Position numbers and translations under genes: made by a program. A DNA stretch of 64,000 bases from Mycobacterium sp. (GTDB lineage Bacteria > Actinomycetota > Actinomycetes > Mycobacteriales > Mycobacteriaceae), in the NCBI GenBank assembly GCA_025965895.1, contig JAOPWC010000073.1, forward strand, positions 1-64,000, written 5' to 3'. How positions within the stretch are numbered: the first letter of the stretch is position 1; every line of letters begins with the position of its first letter. This document shows, one piece after another, positions 26,538-34,253 of this stretch. Below the pieces are notes generated by a model. The model saw only the letters and a program-made list of their open reading frames with translations. It did not search any database and had not been told where the DNA came from.

Positions 26538-27710
26538 GTGGACTTCGAGATGGGGCAGCAGGCCACGCGGCTGCGCCGTGAATTGCGGGACCTGGTCAAA
26601 ACGCATGTGCCCGAGGACTTTCTGGGCGCCTTCACCGACGACCCCGCCGATCTGGAGGTGACCCAGCGGTTCTGTCGGGTGCTCGCTGAACGTGGGCTGT
26701 TGTGCCTTTCGTGGCCGAAGGAATTCGGGGGCGGCGGCGCCTCGGTGTGGGAGCAGACCGTCGTCCGCGAGGAGATGTGGGCGCACCACGAGCCCCGCGG
26801 CGCCCAGTACATGGGGGTGAATTGGGTCGGCCCGGCGGTGATGCGCCACGGGACCGAAGAGCAGCAGCGCACACACCTGCCACCCATCGCACGCGGCGAA
26901 GTGATCTGGTGTCAGGGCTTTTCCGAGCCGGAGGCCGGCTCCGACCTCGCGTCGCTGCGAACCACCGCGCGGCGTGCTGAAGACGGCTGGCGGGTCAGCG
27001 GCCAGAAGATCTGGACCTCCTACGCCACCATGGCGCAGTGGTGCTTTCTGCTGGCCCGGACCGCCAAGGGCGAGAAGAAGCAACACGGCCTGACGATCTT
27101 CCTGGTGCCGATGGACGATTCGTCGATCCAGGTGAGGCCCATCCGCGCCATGCTCGGTCCGCACCACCTCAATGAGGTGTTCTTCGACGACCTGAGGGTC
27201 ACCGAGGCCGACGTGCTGGGCGACGTGGACGGGGGATGGTCGATTGTGCAGGACGTCCTGTCCTTCGAGCGGGTCGGCATCGCCCGCTATGCGCGGTGCG
27301 AACGGCTGCTGCAGGCTGCGCCCGGGGTGCTCGGCGACGGCTGGGAGCACCTGCCCGTCGAATTGCGGGGACGGTGGGCGCGGATGCTGACTCATTGCCG
27401 CCGCGCGCGGCTGCTCGCGTATCGAGTTGTGTCGCTGCAGAGCACCGGGCGGGTAAAACCGGCCGACGCGGCGGCCTACCGGATCGCGGTCACCAGATTG
27501 GATCAGGACAGCGCCGAAGTGCTGATGGAGATCGCCGCGGCGCTGCCGCGTGCTCACAACGCGGCGGTGGCGCGCGATGACGCGGCGACAGAACTGTTCC
27601 GTGCCGAAGTCGAAGACCACTGGCGTTATTCGCAGGCTTCCACAATTGCGTCCGGAAGCATCGAAATGCAACGCATCCTGCTCTCCCGGGCACTGCTGGC
27701 CGCGTCATGA
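26538..27710 (+). CDS. Acyl-CoA dehydrogenase, large partner of pair 1
   Basis: 390 residues; full ACAD architecture with WPKEFGGGGAS near 54-64, the FAD-binding GFSEPEAGSDLASLRTTA near 125-142, a GWRVSGQKIWTSYA strand, and a C-terminal IASGSIEMQRILLSRAL segment. It starts at a GTG with AAGGAGG 4-10 bases upstream, overlapping the CoA-transferase stop. It is coupled (ATGA) to a shorter ACAD-like protein, the arrangement of the heteromeric alpha2beta2 FadE enzymes of mycobacterial steroid side-chain and ring degradation (for example FadE26-FadE27). It should dehydrogenate a bulky ring-bearing acyl-CoA. Confidence 0.9.
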   Translation: MDFEMGQQATRLRRELRDLVKTHVPEDFLGAFTDDPADLEVTQRFCRVLAERGLLCLSWPKEFGGGGASVWEQTVVREEMWAHHEPRGAQYMGVNWVGPAVMRHGTEEQQRTHLPPIARGEVIWCQGFSEPEAGSDLASLRTTARRAEDGWRVSGQKIWTSYATMAQWCFLLARTAKGEKKQHGLTIFLVPMDDSSIQVRPIRAMLGPHHLNEVFFDDLRVTEADVLGDVDGGWSIVQDVLSFERVGIARYARCERLLQAAPGVLGDGWEHLPVELRGRWARMLTHCRRARLLAYRVVSLQSTGRVKPADAAAYRIAVTRLDQDSAEVLMEIAAALPRAHNAAVARDDAATELFRAEVEDHWRYSQASTIASGSIEMQRILLSRALLAAS

Positions 27711-28636
27711 TCCTCGATCTGGGCGATGAAGCCAAAGAGTATGGCCGGGAAGCTCTCCGCGCGTTCGAGGGGGCCGGCGGAGACCAGCTGGTGCAGCAAG
27801 CCGAAGCCAAGCCCGACACCCGGGAAGCGCTCGTCGCTCCGGTCCTGGCGGGACTGGGCGCCTGGGAACTTGACACCCGCGCCGATCCCGATGCGCTGGA
27901 GGCAGCCGCGGCGCTGTGCCGCAGTGCGGGGTACTGGGCGCTGCCCTACCCGGTGGCCGAGCGCCTGGCACGGCCGACCGACCTCGACGTCGACGGGCTG
28001 ATCGTGGTCGCCGACGCGACCCCCGAAGGTGTCGTCGCCGGGCTCGATACCCGTTGGGCCGCCGTAACATTGGACGGTGACAGAAGCATGGTGATCGGGC
28101 AGTCCGCGACCGGACCGGCTTTCTCGGCTGCGCTCGAACTGACCGCTCTCGACAGCGACGGAGCCGGTGACGTCGCGCTCGGACTGGTTCTGCCGTGCTG
28201 GACGCTGCTCGGAATGCTGGATCGCGCGATGCAACTCACCACCGCGCACGTGCGCCTGCGCAAGCAGTTCGGCGCGCCCCTCTCATCGTTTCAGGGTGTG
28301 CAATTTCAGCTGACCGATGCCGAGGTCGAACGCACTGGATTGGAAATGCTGGCCAAATATGCGCTGTGGAGTGCCGGTACGGCCGCTGAGGACGCGCTCG
28401 ACGACGCGCTCGCACTGAGAATGGCCGCGATCGAGGCGGCCGAAATCGTGTTCCGCGTATGCCACCAACTGCACGGCGCGGTCGGCTTCTGCGACGAGAC
28501 GACATTGTCGTGGCTGTCGCGGTACAGCCAGCCACTGCGGCGATTTCCGTTCGGGCTGTCGGCAACTCGCGATCACCTCACCCGCAGCTTGGGTCGCGGT
28601 GGCCTGACCGGACTGTTCAGCGCCACCGACAGGTGA
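27707..28636 (+). CDS. Short acyl-CoA dehydrogenase-like protein, small partner of pair 1
   Basis: 309 residues, shorter than the usual 370-400. The N-terminal helical domain is reduced and the middle beta-domain (about 100-150) is diverged. The C-terminal helices are well preserved: RAMQLTTAHVRLRKQFGAPL near 168-187, FQGVQFQLTDAEVE, and CHQLHGAVGFCDETTLSW near 255-272. Such non-canonical subunits pair with a full-length FadE to complete the FAD site in heterotetramers. It overlaps the preceding ACAD by ATGA. Alone it is unlikely to be active. Confidence 0.85.
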   Translation: MILDLGDEAKEYGREALRAFEGAGGDQLVQQAEAKPDTREALVAPVLAGLGAWELDTRADPDALEAAAALCRSAGYWALPYPVAERLARPTDLDVDGLIVVADATPEGVVAGLDTRWAAVTLDGDRSMVIGQSATGPAFSAALELTALDSDGAGDVALGLVLPCWTLLGMLDRAMQLTTAHVRLRKQFGAPLSSFQGVQFQLTDAEVERTGLEMLAKYALWSAGTAAEDALDDALALRMAAIEAAEIVFRVCHQLHGAVGFCDETTLSWLSRYSQPLRRFPFGLSATRDHLTRSLGRGGLTGLFSATDR

Positions 28637-28640
28637 TCCC

Positions 28641-29423
28641 GTGAACTACGACCTACCCGACGAGCTGACCGTGGAGGCGGACGGTCCGGTGCGGACCGTC
28701 GTCATCAACCGCGTCGCCGAGTTGAACTGTGTCAACGAAAACCTGCACTGGGCTCTCGCCAATGTCTGGCGGCAATTGGCTGCCGACAAGGCGGCCAAGG
28801 TGGTGATCCTCACCGGCGCCGGACGGGCGTTCTGCGCCGGCGGCGATCTCCGCTGGATCACCACGTTTCTCGACGACCCGGTGGCGCGTGACGAGAGCAT
28901 CCGGGAGGGCGCGCAAATCGTCGAGGAGATGCTGCGCTTCCCGCTCCCGATCATCGCCGCGGTGAACGGGGCCGCGGTCGGACTGGGCTGCAGCATCGCG
29001 CTGTTGTGCGACATCGCACTGATATCGGAGGCCGCGTACCTCGCCGATCCGCACGTGGCCGTGGGCCTGGTCGCGGGGGACGGCGGCGGCGCGCTGTGGC
29101 CGCTGCTTACCCCCATCATGCGGTCCCGCGAGTACCTCTACACCGGCGACCGCATCTCCGCTGCCACCGCGGTTGAACTCGGCCTGGCCACTCGGGCCGT
29201 CGCGCCAGCCGACCTTTGGTCCGAGGCGCGTCGGCTCGCCGAGCGTCTCGCCGGCCAGCCCGCGGAGGCGCTGCAGGGCACCAAACGGATTGTCAACATG
29301 TACCTTGCCCAAGTACTCGGTGGTGCACTGCAAGCAGGGTTCGCCGCCGAGGTGGTCACCATGCAGTCCGATGACCATCGACAGCGACTCCTTGGTTTCC
29401 AGCAGAAGTCAACGCGCCGATGA
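28641..29423 (+). CDS. Enoyl-CoA hydratase/isomerase (crotonase) family protein without the two usual glutamates
   Basis: 260 residues, GTG start. The oxyanion segment AFCAGGDL (64-71) and VNGAAVGLGC are typical of crotonases. However, the two catalytic glutamates of enoyl-CoA hydratase are replaced: Ser118 where GGGCELA has Glu144, and His138 in DPHVAVGL where the classical enzyme has Glu164. Asp147 in VAGDGG remains close by. It may therefore catalyse isomerisation, retro-Claisen C-C cleavage or thioester hydrolysis instead of hydration. It sits between the two acyl-CoA dehydrogenase pairs and overlaps the next gene by ATGA. Confidence 0.88.
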   Translation: MNYDLPDELTVEADGPVRTVVINRVAELNCVNENLHWALANVWRQLAADKAAKVVILTGAGRAFCAGGDLRWITTFLDDPVARDESIREGAQIVEEMLRFPLPIIAAVNGAAVGLGCSIALLCDIALISEAAYLADPHVAVGLVAGDGGGALWPLLTPIMRSREYLYTGDRISAATAVELGLATRAVAPADLWSEARRLAERLAGQPAEALQGTKRIVNMYLAQVLGGALQAGFAAEVVTMQSDDHRQRLLGFQQKSTRR

Positions 29424-30619
29424 GCACGGCGCCCGATCTCGATGAGTTCAGGGCCGCCGTGCGGGCCTGGTGCCAAACCCACATCCCCGCGGGGTGGCGG
29501 GAGTCCCAGACGGGGATCGGCGGCGACGAGTTCGTTCGCTTCCAGCAGGCCTGGTTCCGAGAGCTGCGCAGCGCCGGTTTCGCTGTGCCGCACTGGCCGC
29601 ACGAGTGGGGCGGTGGGATGTCGGTCGCCGAACAGATCGTGCTGTACCAGGAGTTGGCCGCCCACGATGCGCCGCGGCTCGTCCTCGCGTTCGTCGGAAT
29701 ACACCATGCCGCAGCGACTTTGCTTGCGGCGGGTACCCGGGAGCAGCGGCAGCGGCACCTTCCCGCGATCCTGGACGGCGAAATCTGGGTCCAGGGCTTT
29801 TCCGAACCAGAAGCTGGATCCGATCTGGCCGCCCTCCGCACGACCGCCCGCAGGGACGGCGACTCCTACGTCGTCAATGGCCAGAAGCTGTGGGCCAGCG
29901 GCGCCATGCATGCCGACTGGTGCCTACTGCTCGCCCGTACCGACCCCGATGCAGCCAAGCGGCACGGGATTTCGTACTTCCTGCTGGACATGACCACAGC
30001 CGGAGTGGATGTGCGGCCGATTCGTAACGCCATCGGTGATTGGCACTTCTGCGAGATCTTCCTCAGCGATGTGGTGGTCCCGGCGGCCAACCTGGTCGGC
30101 TCCGAGAACGAGGGCTGGCAGGTGGCGCAGGCGACACTGGGCGCCGAGCGGGGAATGACCATGCTCGAACTGGCGGAGCGACTCGGCAACGCGGGCTTTC
30201 GCCGGCTGCTGCACGCATGCTCGCGCACGCCGGCGACGGGAAAACGGCCGATCGAGGATTCGCTGGTGCAGGATCGGCTGGCGCAGTTCGACATCGAGAT
30301 CACCGGACTCCGTGGGCTATGCCGCGAGGTCGTGCAACGTGCGGAGGCCAGCACCGCCGGAGTCGCCGACGCATCGATCGTCAAGCTGTCCTACAGCGAG
30401 CTGCTGCAGCGAATGACCGATTTCGGTGCCGAGATCGTCGGCCTCCGCGGCCACACCGAACTCGCCAAACCGATGTCGAGTGGGTGGGAGTCGGGCTCGT
30501 GGGTGCTGGACTTCATCGGATCGTGGGAGTGGACGATCCCAGGGGGGACGAGCGAGATTCAGCGCACCATCATCGGCGAACGCGGTCTCGGGCTACCTCG
30601 GGAACCGAGCGTTCTCTGA
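29420..30619 (+). CDS. Acyl-CoA dehydrogenase, large partner of pair 2
   Basis: 399 residues, full-length ACAD: WPHEWGGGMSVAEQIVLYQE near 55-74, GFSEPEAGSDLAALRTTARR near 127-146, VNGQKLWASGAMHADW near 152-167, and the C-terminal signature WTIPGGTSEIQRTIIGERGL. It resembles FadE28/FadE34-like large subunits acting on CoA esters with ring substituents. It overlaps both neighbours by four or fewer bases and pairs with the next gene. The family reaction is alpha,beta-dehydrogenation of an acyl-CoA with FAD; the substrate is inferred from context only. Confidence 0.9.
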   Translation: MSTAPDLDEFRAAVRAWCQTHIPAGWRESQTGIGGDEFVRFQQAWFRELRSAGFAVPHWPHEWGGGMSVAEQIVLYQELAAHDAPRLVLAFVGIHHAAATLLAAGTREQRQRHLPAILDGEIWVQGFSEPEAGSDLAALRTTARRDGDSYVVNGQKLWASGAMHADWCLLLARTDPDAAKRHGISYFLLDMTTAGVDVRPIRNAIGDWHFCEIFLSDVVVPAANLVGSENEGWQVAQATLGAERGMTMLELAERLGNAGFRRLLHACSRTPATGKRPIEDSLVQDRLAQFDIEITGLRGLCREVVQRAEASTAGVADASIVKLSYSELLQRMTDFGAEIVGLRGHTELAKPMSSGWESGSWVLDFIGSWEWTIPGGTSEIQRTIIGERGLGLPREPSVL

Positions 30620-31707
30620 TGGGGCCCGATTTTCAGGACACCCATGAAGAGCTCAGGTCAGTGGCGAGTGACCTGCTCGCCAAGGAGCGGTCCAATCCGG
30701 CCGGCGTCGGCTGGCCGGTGCTCGCCAGAGCGGGGTGGATCGGGCTGGAGGCGCCCGAGGACTTCGGCGGGGCGGGCGCCACCTTCGGCGAGGTGGCGAT
30801 CATCCTGGACGAGATGGGCCGTGCCGCGAGCCGAAGCGCGTATGTTGGCGGCGCCGTCCTCGCTGTCGGCACACTGAGCGCTTTGAAGTCCAACCCGTGG
30901 CGGGACCGGCTGCTCCGCGGCGTCGTCTCCGGGGCGGTTCGCTCAGCTGTGGCGGTTGGCGGCGGCGATGACGCCGCCGCGGTCCACGTTCCCTTCGAAT
31001 TGGAGCAGACGACACGCGGGTTGCGCATGCACGGCAGGTCGGTCTTCGTGCCGGATGCAGGCGACGCCCAGCATCTGCTGCTGCCGGCGCGCGGTCCTGG
31101 CGGCGCCCCGGTGATCGTCGACGTGTCAGCACAGGCCGAGGGGCTGACGATCACCCCGCAGCCGGTCGTCGACGAAACACGGCGACTGGCGGCTCTGAGT
31201 GCCGACGGCATCGCGGTGGACGAGTCGTGGGTGTGGCAGTTCGAGGGAGATCCTGAGGCACAGGTCCGCGGTTTGGCGAATCGAGCAGCTGTCGCCATCG
31301 CCTGCGACAGTCTCGGACTCAGTGAGGCCATGCTCTCGGCGACCGTCTCCTATGCCGGTGTGCGACAGCAGTTCGGGCGGCCGATCGGTTCCTTCCAGGC
31401 CGTCAAACACGCCTGCGCCGATATGCTCGTGCAGATCTCGGTGGCCCGCCTACTCGTCGGCGCTGCTGTGGACGCCGTCGTCGACGGGAGCCCCGACGGC
31501 ACCGCGGCGGCTTCGATGGCGAAGTCATACGCGTGCAGCGCCGCGGTCCAGGTCGCCGGTAAGGCGATGCAGTTGCACGGCGGCATCGGCTACACCTGGG
31601 AGAGCGGCATTCACGTATACCTCAAACGTGCCGCGCTCAATCGTTCGCTTTTCGGTTCGCCTGCGGCCCACCGCAAGCGACTCGCCCAGCGGTACCTCCA
31701 CAAGTAG
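30619..31707 (+). CDS. Acyl-CoA dehydrogenase, partner of pair 2, last gene of the rightward operon
   Basis: 362 residues. The middle beta-domain is diverged and the usual FAD motif is weak. The C-terminal part is clear: SYAGVRQQFGRPIGSFQAVK near 237-256, and KAMQLHGGIGYTWESGIHVY near 317-336 followed by LKRA. This is the profile of FadE27/FadE29-type small subunits. ATG overlaps the previous stop. Together with the 29420 gene it should make a second heteromeric dehydrogenase. The operon appears to end here: a degraded region follows. Confidence 0.88.
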   Translation: MGPDFQDTHEELRSVASDLLAKERSNPAGVGWPVLARAGWIGLEAPEDFGGAGATFGEVAIILDEMGRAASRSAYVGGAVLAVGTLSALKSNPWRDRLLRGVVSGAVRSAVAVGGGDDAAAVHVPFELEQTTRGLRMHGRSVFVPDAGDAQHLLLPARGPGGAPVIVDVSAQAEGLTITPQPVVDETRRLAALSADGIAVDESWVWQFEGDPEAQVRGLANRAAVAIACDSLGLSEAMLSATVSYAGVRQQFGRPIGSFQAVKHACADMLVQISVARLLVGAAVDAVVDGSPDGTAAASMAKSYACSAAVQVAGKAMQLHGGIGYTWESGIHVYLKRAALNRSLFGSPAAHRKRLAQRYLHK

Positions 31708-31738
31708 GTCGACGCCGAATGCGATCGCCCATCGCCAC

Positions 31739-31967
31739 GTGAACCCCGCGACCGGAGAACTGGTGCGGGAGTTCACGCCGATCAGCGACGAGCAGGTCGA
31801 TCACGCCGTCGACGACGCCGACCAAGCGTTTGTCGTGGCGCGAGCGTCCCGTGCGTGAACGCAGGGCGGTGCTCGACCGCGCCGCGGGCCTGATGCTGGC
31901 ACGGGCCGAGGAGCTCGCCGGCCTGGTGACACTCGAGATGGGCAAGCTTCGGCACGAAGCGCGTTGA
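31739..31967 (+). pseudogene. Aldehyde dehydrogenase remnant, N-terminal part, frameshifted
   Basis: Two frames together spell the start of a succinate-semialdehyde-type dehydrogenase. One frame gives [19 protein letters not shown] and [11 protein letters not shown] up to a stop at 31856-31858. A shifted frame from about 31845 gives [20 protein letters not shown], then [17 protein letters not shown], ending at a stop at 31965-31967. These match the NPATGE and TLEMGK hallmarks in the correct order. The gene is dead: a frameshift, and nothing in the expected orientation after residue 75 or so. The catalytic cysteine and glutamate regions are absent. Confidence 0.75.
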
Positions 31968-32037
31968 CCCCGAGCAGCACACCGATCGGCTCCCAGCGCA
32001 CCTCCGCGCGTCCCAGGTGTTCTGTCGCGGCACCGCT
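31966..32037 (-). pseudogene. Inverted aldehyde dehydrogenase fragment
   Basis: On the minus strand 24 codons read SGAATEHLGRAEVRW then EPIGVLLGV, the segment that in SSADH-type enzymes leads into the PWNFP active-site loop. It abuts the plus-strand remnant at 31967 but lies in the opposite orientation, and downstream parts of the gene are missing. The remaining 32038-32386 shows no gene and presumably holds the promoter of the symporter gene. Confidence 0.6.
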
Positions 32038-32386
32038 GCGAGTTTAGTCAAGCGTGATTTCCCCGCTCATCGCGCCTTCCGACGCGAGGGTGACGGGATG
32101 AGGTGAGCCCAGGTTGGCCTGGGCGGCGCCGGGCGCGAGACCGCTTGTTGTGCCGGTGTAGTGGGCTGAGCGAACGCGAGCGTGGGCCTCGGCGGCAACG
32201 CGCCGGCTCATGTGGGTATCAGCCTCAGCGCATTTGAGCTAATCACCTTCGAGGCAATCGATGTGGCGTCGTCCTGCGGGTGCCCAATTTCGCTGGTGCG
32301 CGCCATGTTAATTGCCGGGAAGCGATACAAAATCGGCTTGTTAGCCTCACACTGTGAATTGAGGCCGGCCACCGGAGGTGCGTCAA

Positions 32387-33733
32387 ATGACTGTCGGAGA
32401 CAACGAGGCCACCCGAGAGTCGGAGCCAGAGCAGGCATCGCGGCGGGTACAGGTACGCCGTGCCGCGTCGGCGAGTGCGATCGGCACGACGATCGAGTGG
32501 TACGACTTCTTCCTCTACAACACCGCCGCCGCGCTGGTCTTCCCGCACCTCTTCTTCCCGGCGTCGAGCGCCTACGCGGGCGCGATGCAGTCGTTCGCGA
32601 CCTATGCCGTCGGGTTTGCCGCGCGCCCGGTGGGGGCCGCGATCTTCGGCCACTGGGGCGACCGCATCGGACGCAAGGCAACACTGATTGTCACGTTGCT
32701 CGTCATGGGCATCTCCTCCGCGTTTGTCGGCGTCCTGCCGGGGACGTCAACGATCGGGGTGGCGGCGCCACTGCTTTTGGTGCTGCTGCGGATCGTGCAG
32801 GGTATCGCGATCGGCGGGGAGTGGAGCGGATCGGTGCTGATCGCAATGGAATGGGGCGACCAGCGCAGGCGCGGACTGCTCGGGAGTTTCGCGCAACTCG
32901 GTGTGCCACTCGGGTTGGTACTCGGCACAGGTGGGATGACGCTGCTGTCTGCGACGCTCTCGCCCGACGCTTTCAACTCCTGGGGCTGGCGATTGCCGTT
33001 TTTGGCGAGCCTGGTTCTGGTGGCGGTCGGCCTGGTCATTCGGCTGAAGATCCTCGAGACCCCGATGTTCGCGAAGGTGCAGGCGGAGAAGCAAACCGCC
33101 CGCGTTCCGGTCCTCGAGGTGATTCGGCGCTATTGGCGGGAGATATTGCTTTCAGCGGGATTGCGATTCAGCGAGCAGATGCCGTTCTACTTGTTCACGA
33201 CCTTTGTACTGATCTACGTCGTCTCCCGGCACGGTTACAGTAAGACGTTCGTGCTCAATGCTGTCCTGGTCGGCGCGGTGTGCGAACTCGTGGCGATCCC
33301 CGTCTTCTCGCAGCTTTCGGATCGCTTCGGCCGAAAACGCGTGTACCTGACCGGAGCGGTCCTGACCGGGTTGATCGCCTTCCCGTACTTCGCCGTCCTG
33401 ACCCATGGTGGGCAGCTGCTGATCTTCATCGCGGTCATCGTGTCGCTGATCGTGCACGCGATGCAGTACGGCCCACAGGCCGCCCTGATCGGCGAAAGTT
33501 TTCCTACGCACCTCAGGTATGGCGGCGCGGGCCTCGGCTACCAACTGGCGTCGGTGTTCGCCGGCGGCCCCGCCCCGCTGGTTGGGACGTGGCTTTTGCA
33601 CGAGACCGGGACGCCGTACTCGATCTCCATCTACATCGTCCTTGCCGCCGTTATCACCGTCGCGTGCGCCGTCGCCATGCCGGACCGTTCCCGCGTGAAT
33701 ATCGACGACCCGGCCGTCTACAGCCGGGCTTGA
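32387..33733 (+). CDS. MFS metabolite:H+ symporter (MHS family)
   Basis: 448 residues with twelve predicted helices. MHS-family marks are SAIGTTIEWYDFFLYNTAAA near 26-45, the two MFS loop motifs GHWGDRIGRKATL near 90 and QLSDRFGRKRVYL near 305, and RIVQGIAIGGEWSG near 140. Relatives (ShiA, ProP, KgtP, PcaT) import carboxylates or zwitterions with protons. GGAGG 8 bases before ATG 32387 decides the start over a GTG nine bases upstream. Lying just after the catabolic operon, it is a plausible uptake system for the pathway's acid substrate. Confidence 0.92.
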   Translation: MTVGDNEATRESEPEQASRRVQVRRAASASAIGTTIEWYDFFLYNTAAALVFPHLFFPASSAYAGAMQSFATYAVGFAARPVGAAIFGHWGDRIGRKATLIVTLLVMGISSAFVGVLPGTSTIGVAAPLLLVLLRIVQGIAIGGEWSGSVLIAMEWGDQRRRGLLGSFAQLGVPLGLVLGTGGMTLLSATLSPDAFNSWGWRLPFLASLVLVAVGLVIRLKILETPMFAKVQAEKQTARVPVLEVIRRYWREILLSAGLRFSEQMPFYLFTTFVLIYVVSRHGYSKTFVLNAVLVGAVCELVAIPVFSQLSDRFGRKRVYLTGAVLTGLIAFPYFAVLTHGGQLLIFIAVIVSLIVHAMQYGPQAALIGESFPTHLRYGGAGLGYQLASVFAGGPAPLVGTWLLHETGTPYSISIYIVLAAVITVACAVAMPDRSRVNIDDPAVYSRA

Positions 33734-33737
33734 AAGA

Positions 33738-34253
33738 CTAGGGCGGCGAGGGCGACGGCAAGGGCGGCGCCGGCGGCGTCGTGCTCGAGCGAGGTGGCGC
33801 GTCGGTCGGAACGATCGGCTTGGGCGTATCAGAGGGGCTCGACGACGACTGAGTTTGCTGCGATGCGGCCGCCGCTGGCGGTGCCGACTGACCATTGGAC
33901 GTCACGATCGGTTTCGTAGTGGACGATTGCGAGCCGCCACCGGCACCGCTACCGCTGCCACCGCCACCGCTACCGCCGCCGCTGGCGCCACCGCCGCCGC
34001 TGGCGGTGCTGGCGTTGGGGGGCCATGAATCGCCGCCCGTCGGCGGCCACGAGTCACCGCCACCGCCGCCACCCCCGCCGCCGCCACCCCCGCCGCCGCC
34101 GTTCTGGCTTTGGTTTTGGCTTTGGCTTTGGCTGTTGCTGTTGTCGGCCCTGGCGACACCAGCCGACGCGGCCGCGAAGACCACGGCGAAAAGCGCACTC
34201 GCCAACGACCTCGTGCCAATGCGGCGCAATTGTCGCAACCTCTGGTGACTCAT
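33738..34253 (-). CDS. Secreted low-complexity Gly/Ser/Gln/Pro-rich protein in the porin operon
   Basis: 171 residues. An N-terminal signal peptide (RSLASALFAVVFAAASAGVA, cleavage near ARA-DN) is followed by a SQSQSQNQSQN repeat, a run of 17 glycines, two DSWPP units, more Gly/Ser repeats, and a Thr/Ser/Pro-rich tail. No folded domain is visible. The ATG overlaps the stop of the MspA-like porin gene as ATGA, so the two are cotranslated. It is probably an exported, disordered envelope protein, possibly a linker or porin-associated factor. The frame also reads on upstream through the porin gene, but only this start has a signal peptide. Confidence 0.7.
   Translation of the reverse strand: MSHQRLRQLRRIGTRSLASALFAVVFAAASAGVARADNSNSQSQSQNQSQNGGGGGGGGGGGGGGGDSWPPTGGDSWPPNASTASGGGGASGGGSGGGGSGSGAGGGSQSSTTKPIVTSNGQSAPPAAAASQQTQSSSSPSDTPKPIVPTDAPPRSSTTPPAPPLPSPSPP

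Noticed and set aside
26103-27671. 522-codon minus-strand frame opposite CoA-transferase and acyl-CoA dehydrogenase
   Set aside because: Crosses two well-supported coupled genes, no domain and no start signal.
31967-32386. Possible insertion-sequence end next to the ALDH debris
   Set aside because: No transposase fragment, terminal inverted repeat or target duplication was seen; a simple inversion/deletion explains the remains.
34073-34140. Short tandem CCGCCA and CTTTGG units considered as a CRISPR-like or regulatory repeat
   Set aside because: Units are 3-6 bases with no spacers; they encode the glycine and SQ/NQ tracts.
33895-34248. Plus-strand frame with PPPPPPP and WLWFWLWLWLL runs
   Set aside because: It is the complement of the glycine and SQ/NQ repeats of the secreted protein; the minus-strand frame has a signal peptide and is coupled to the porin.
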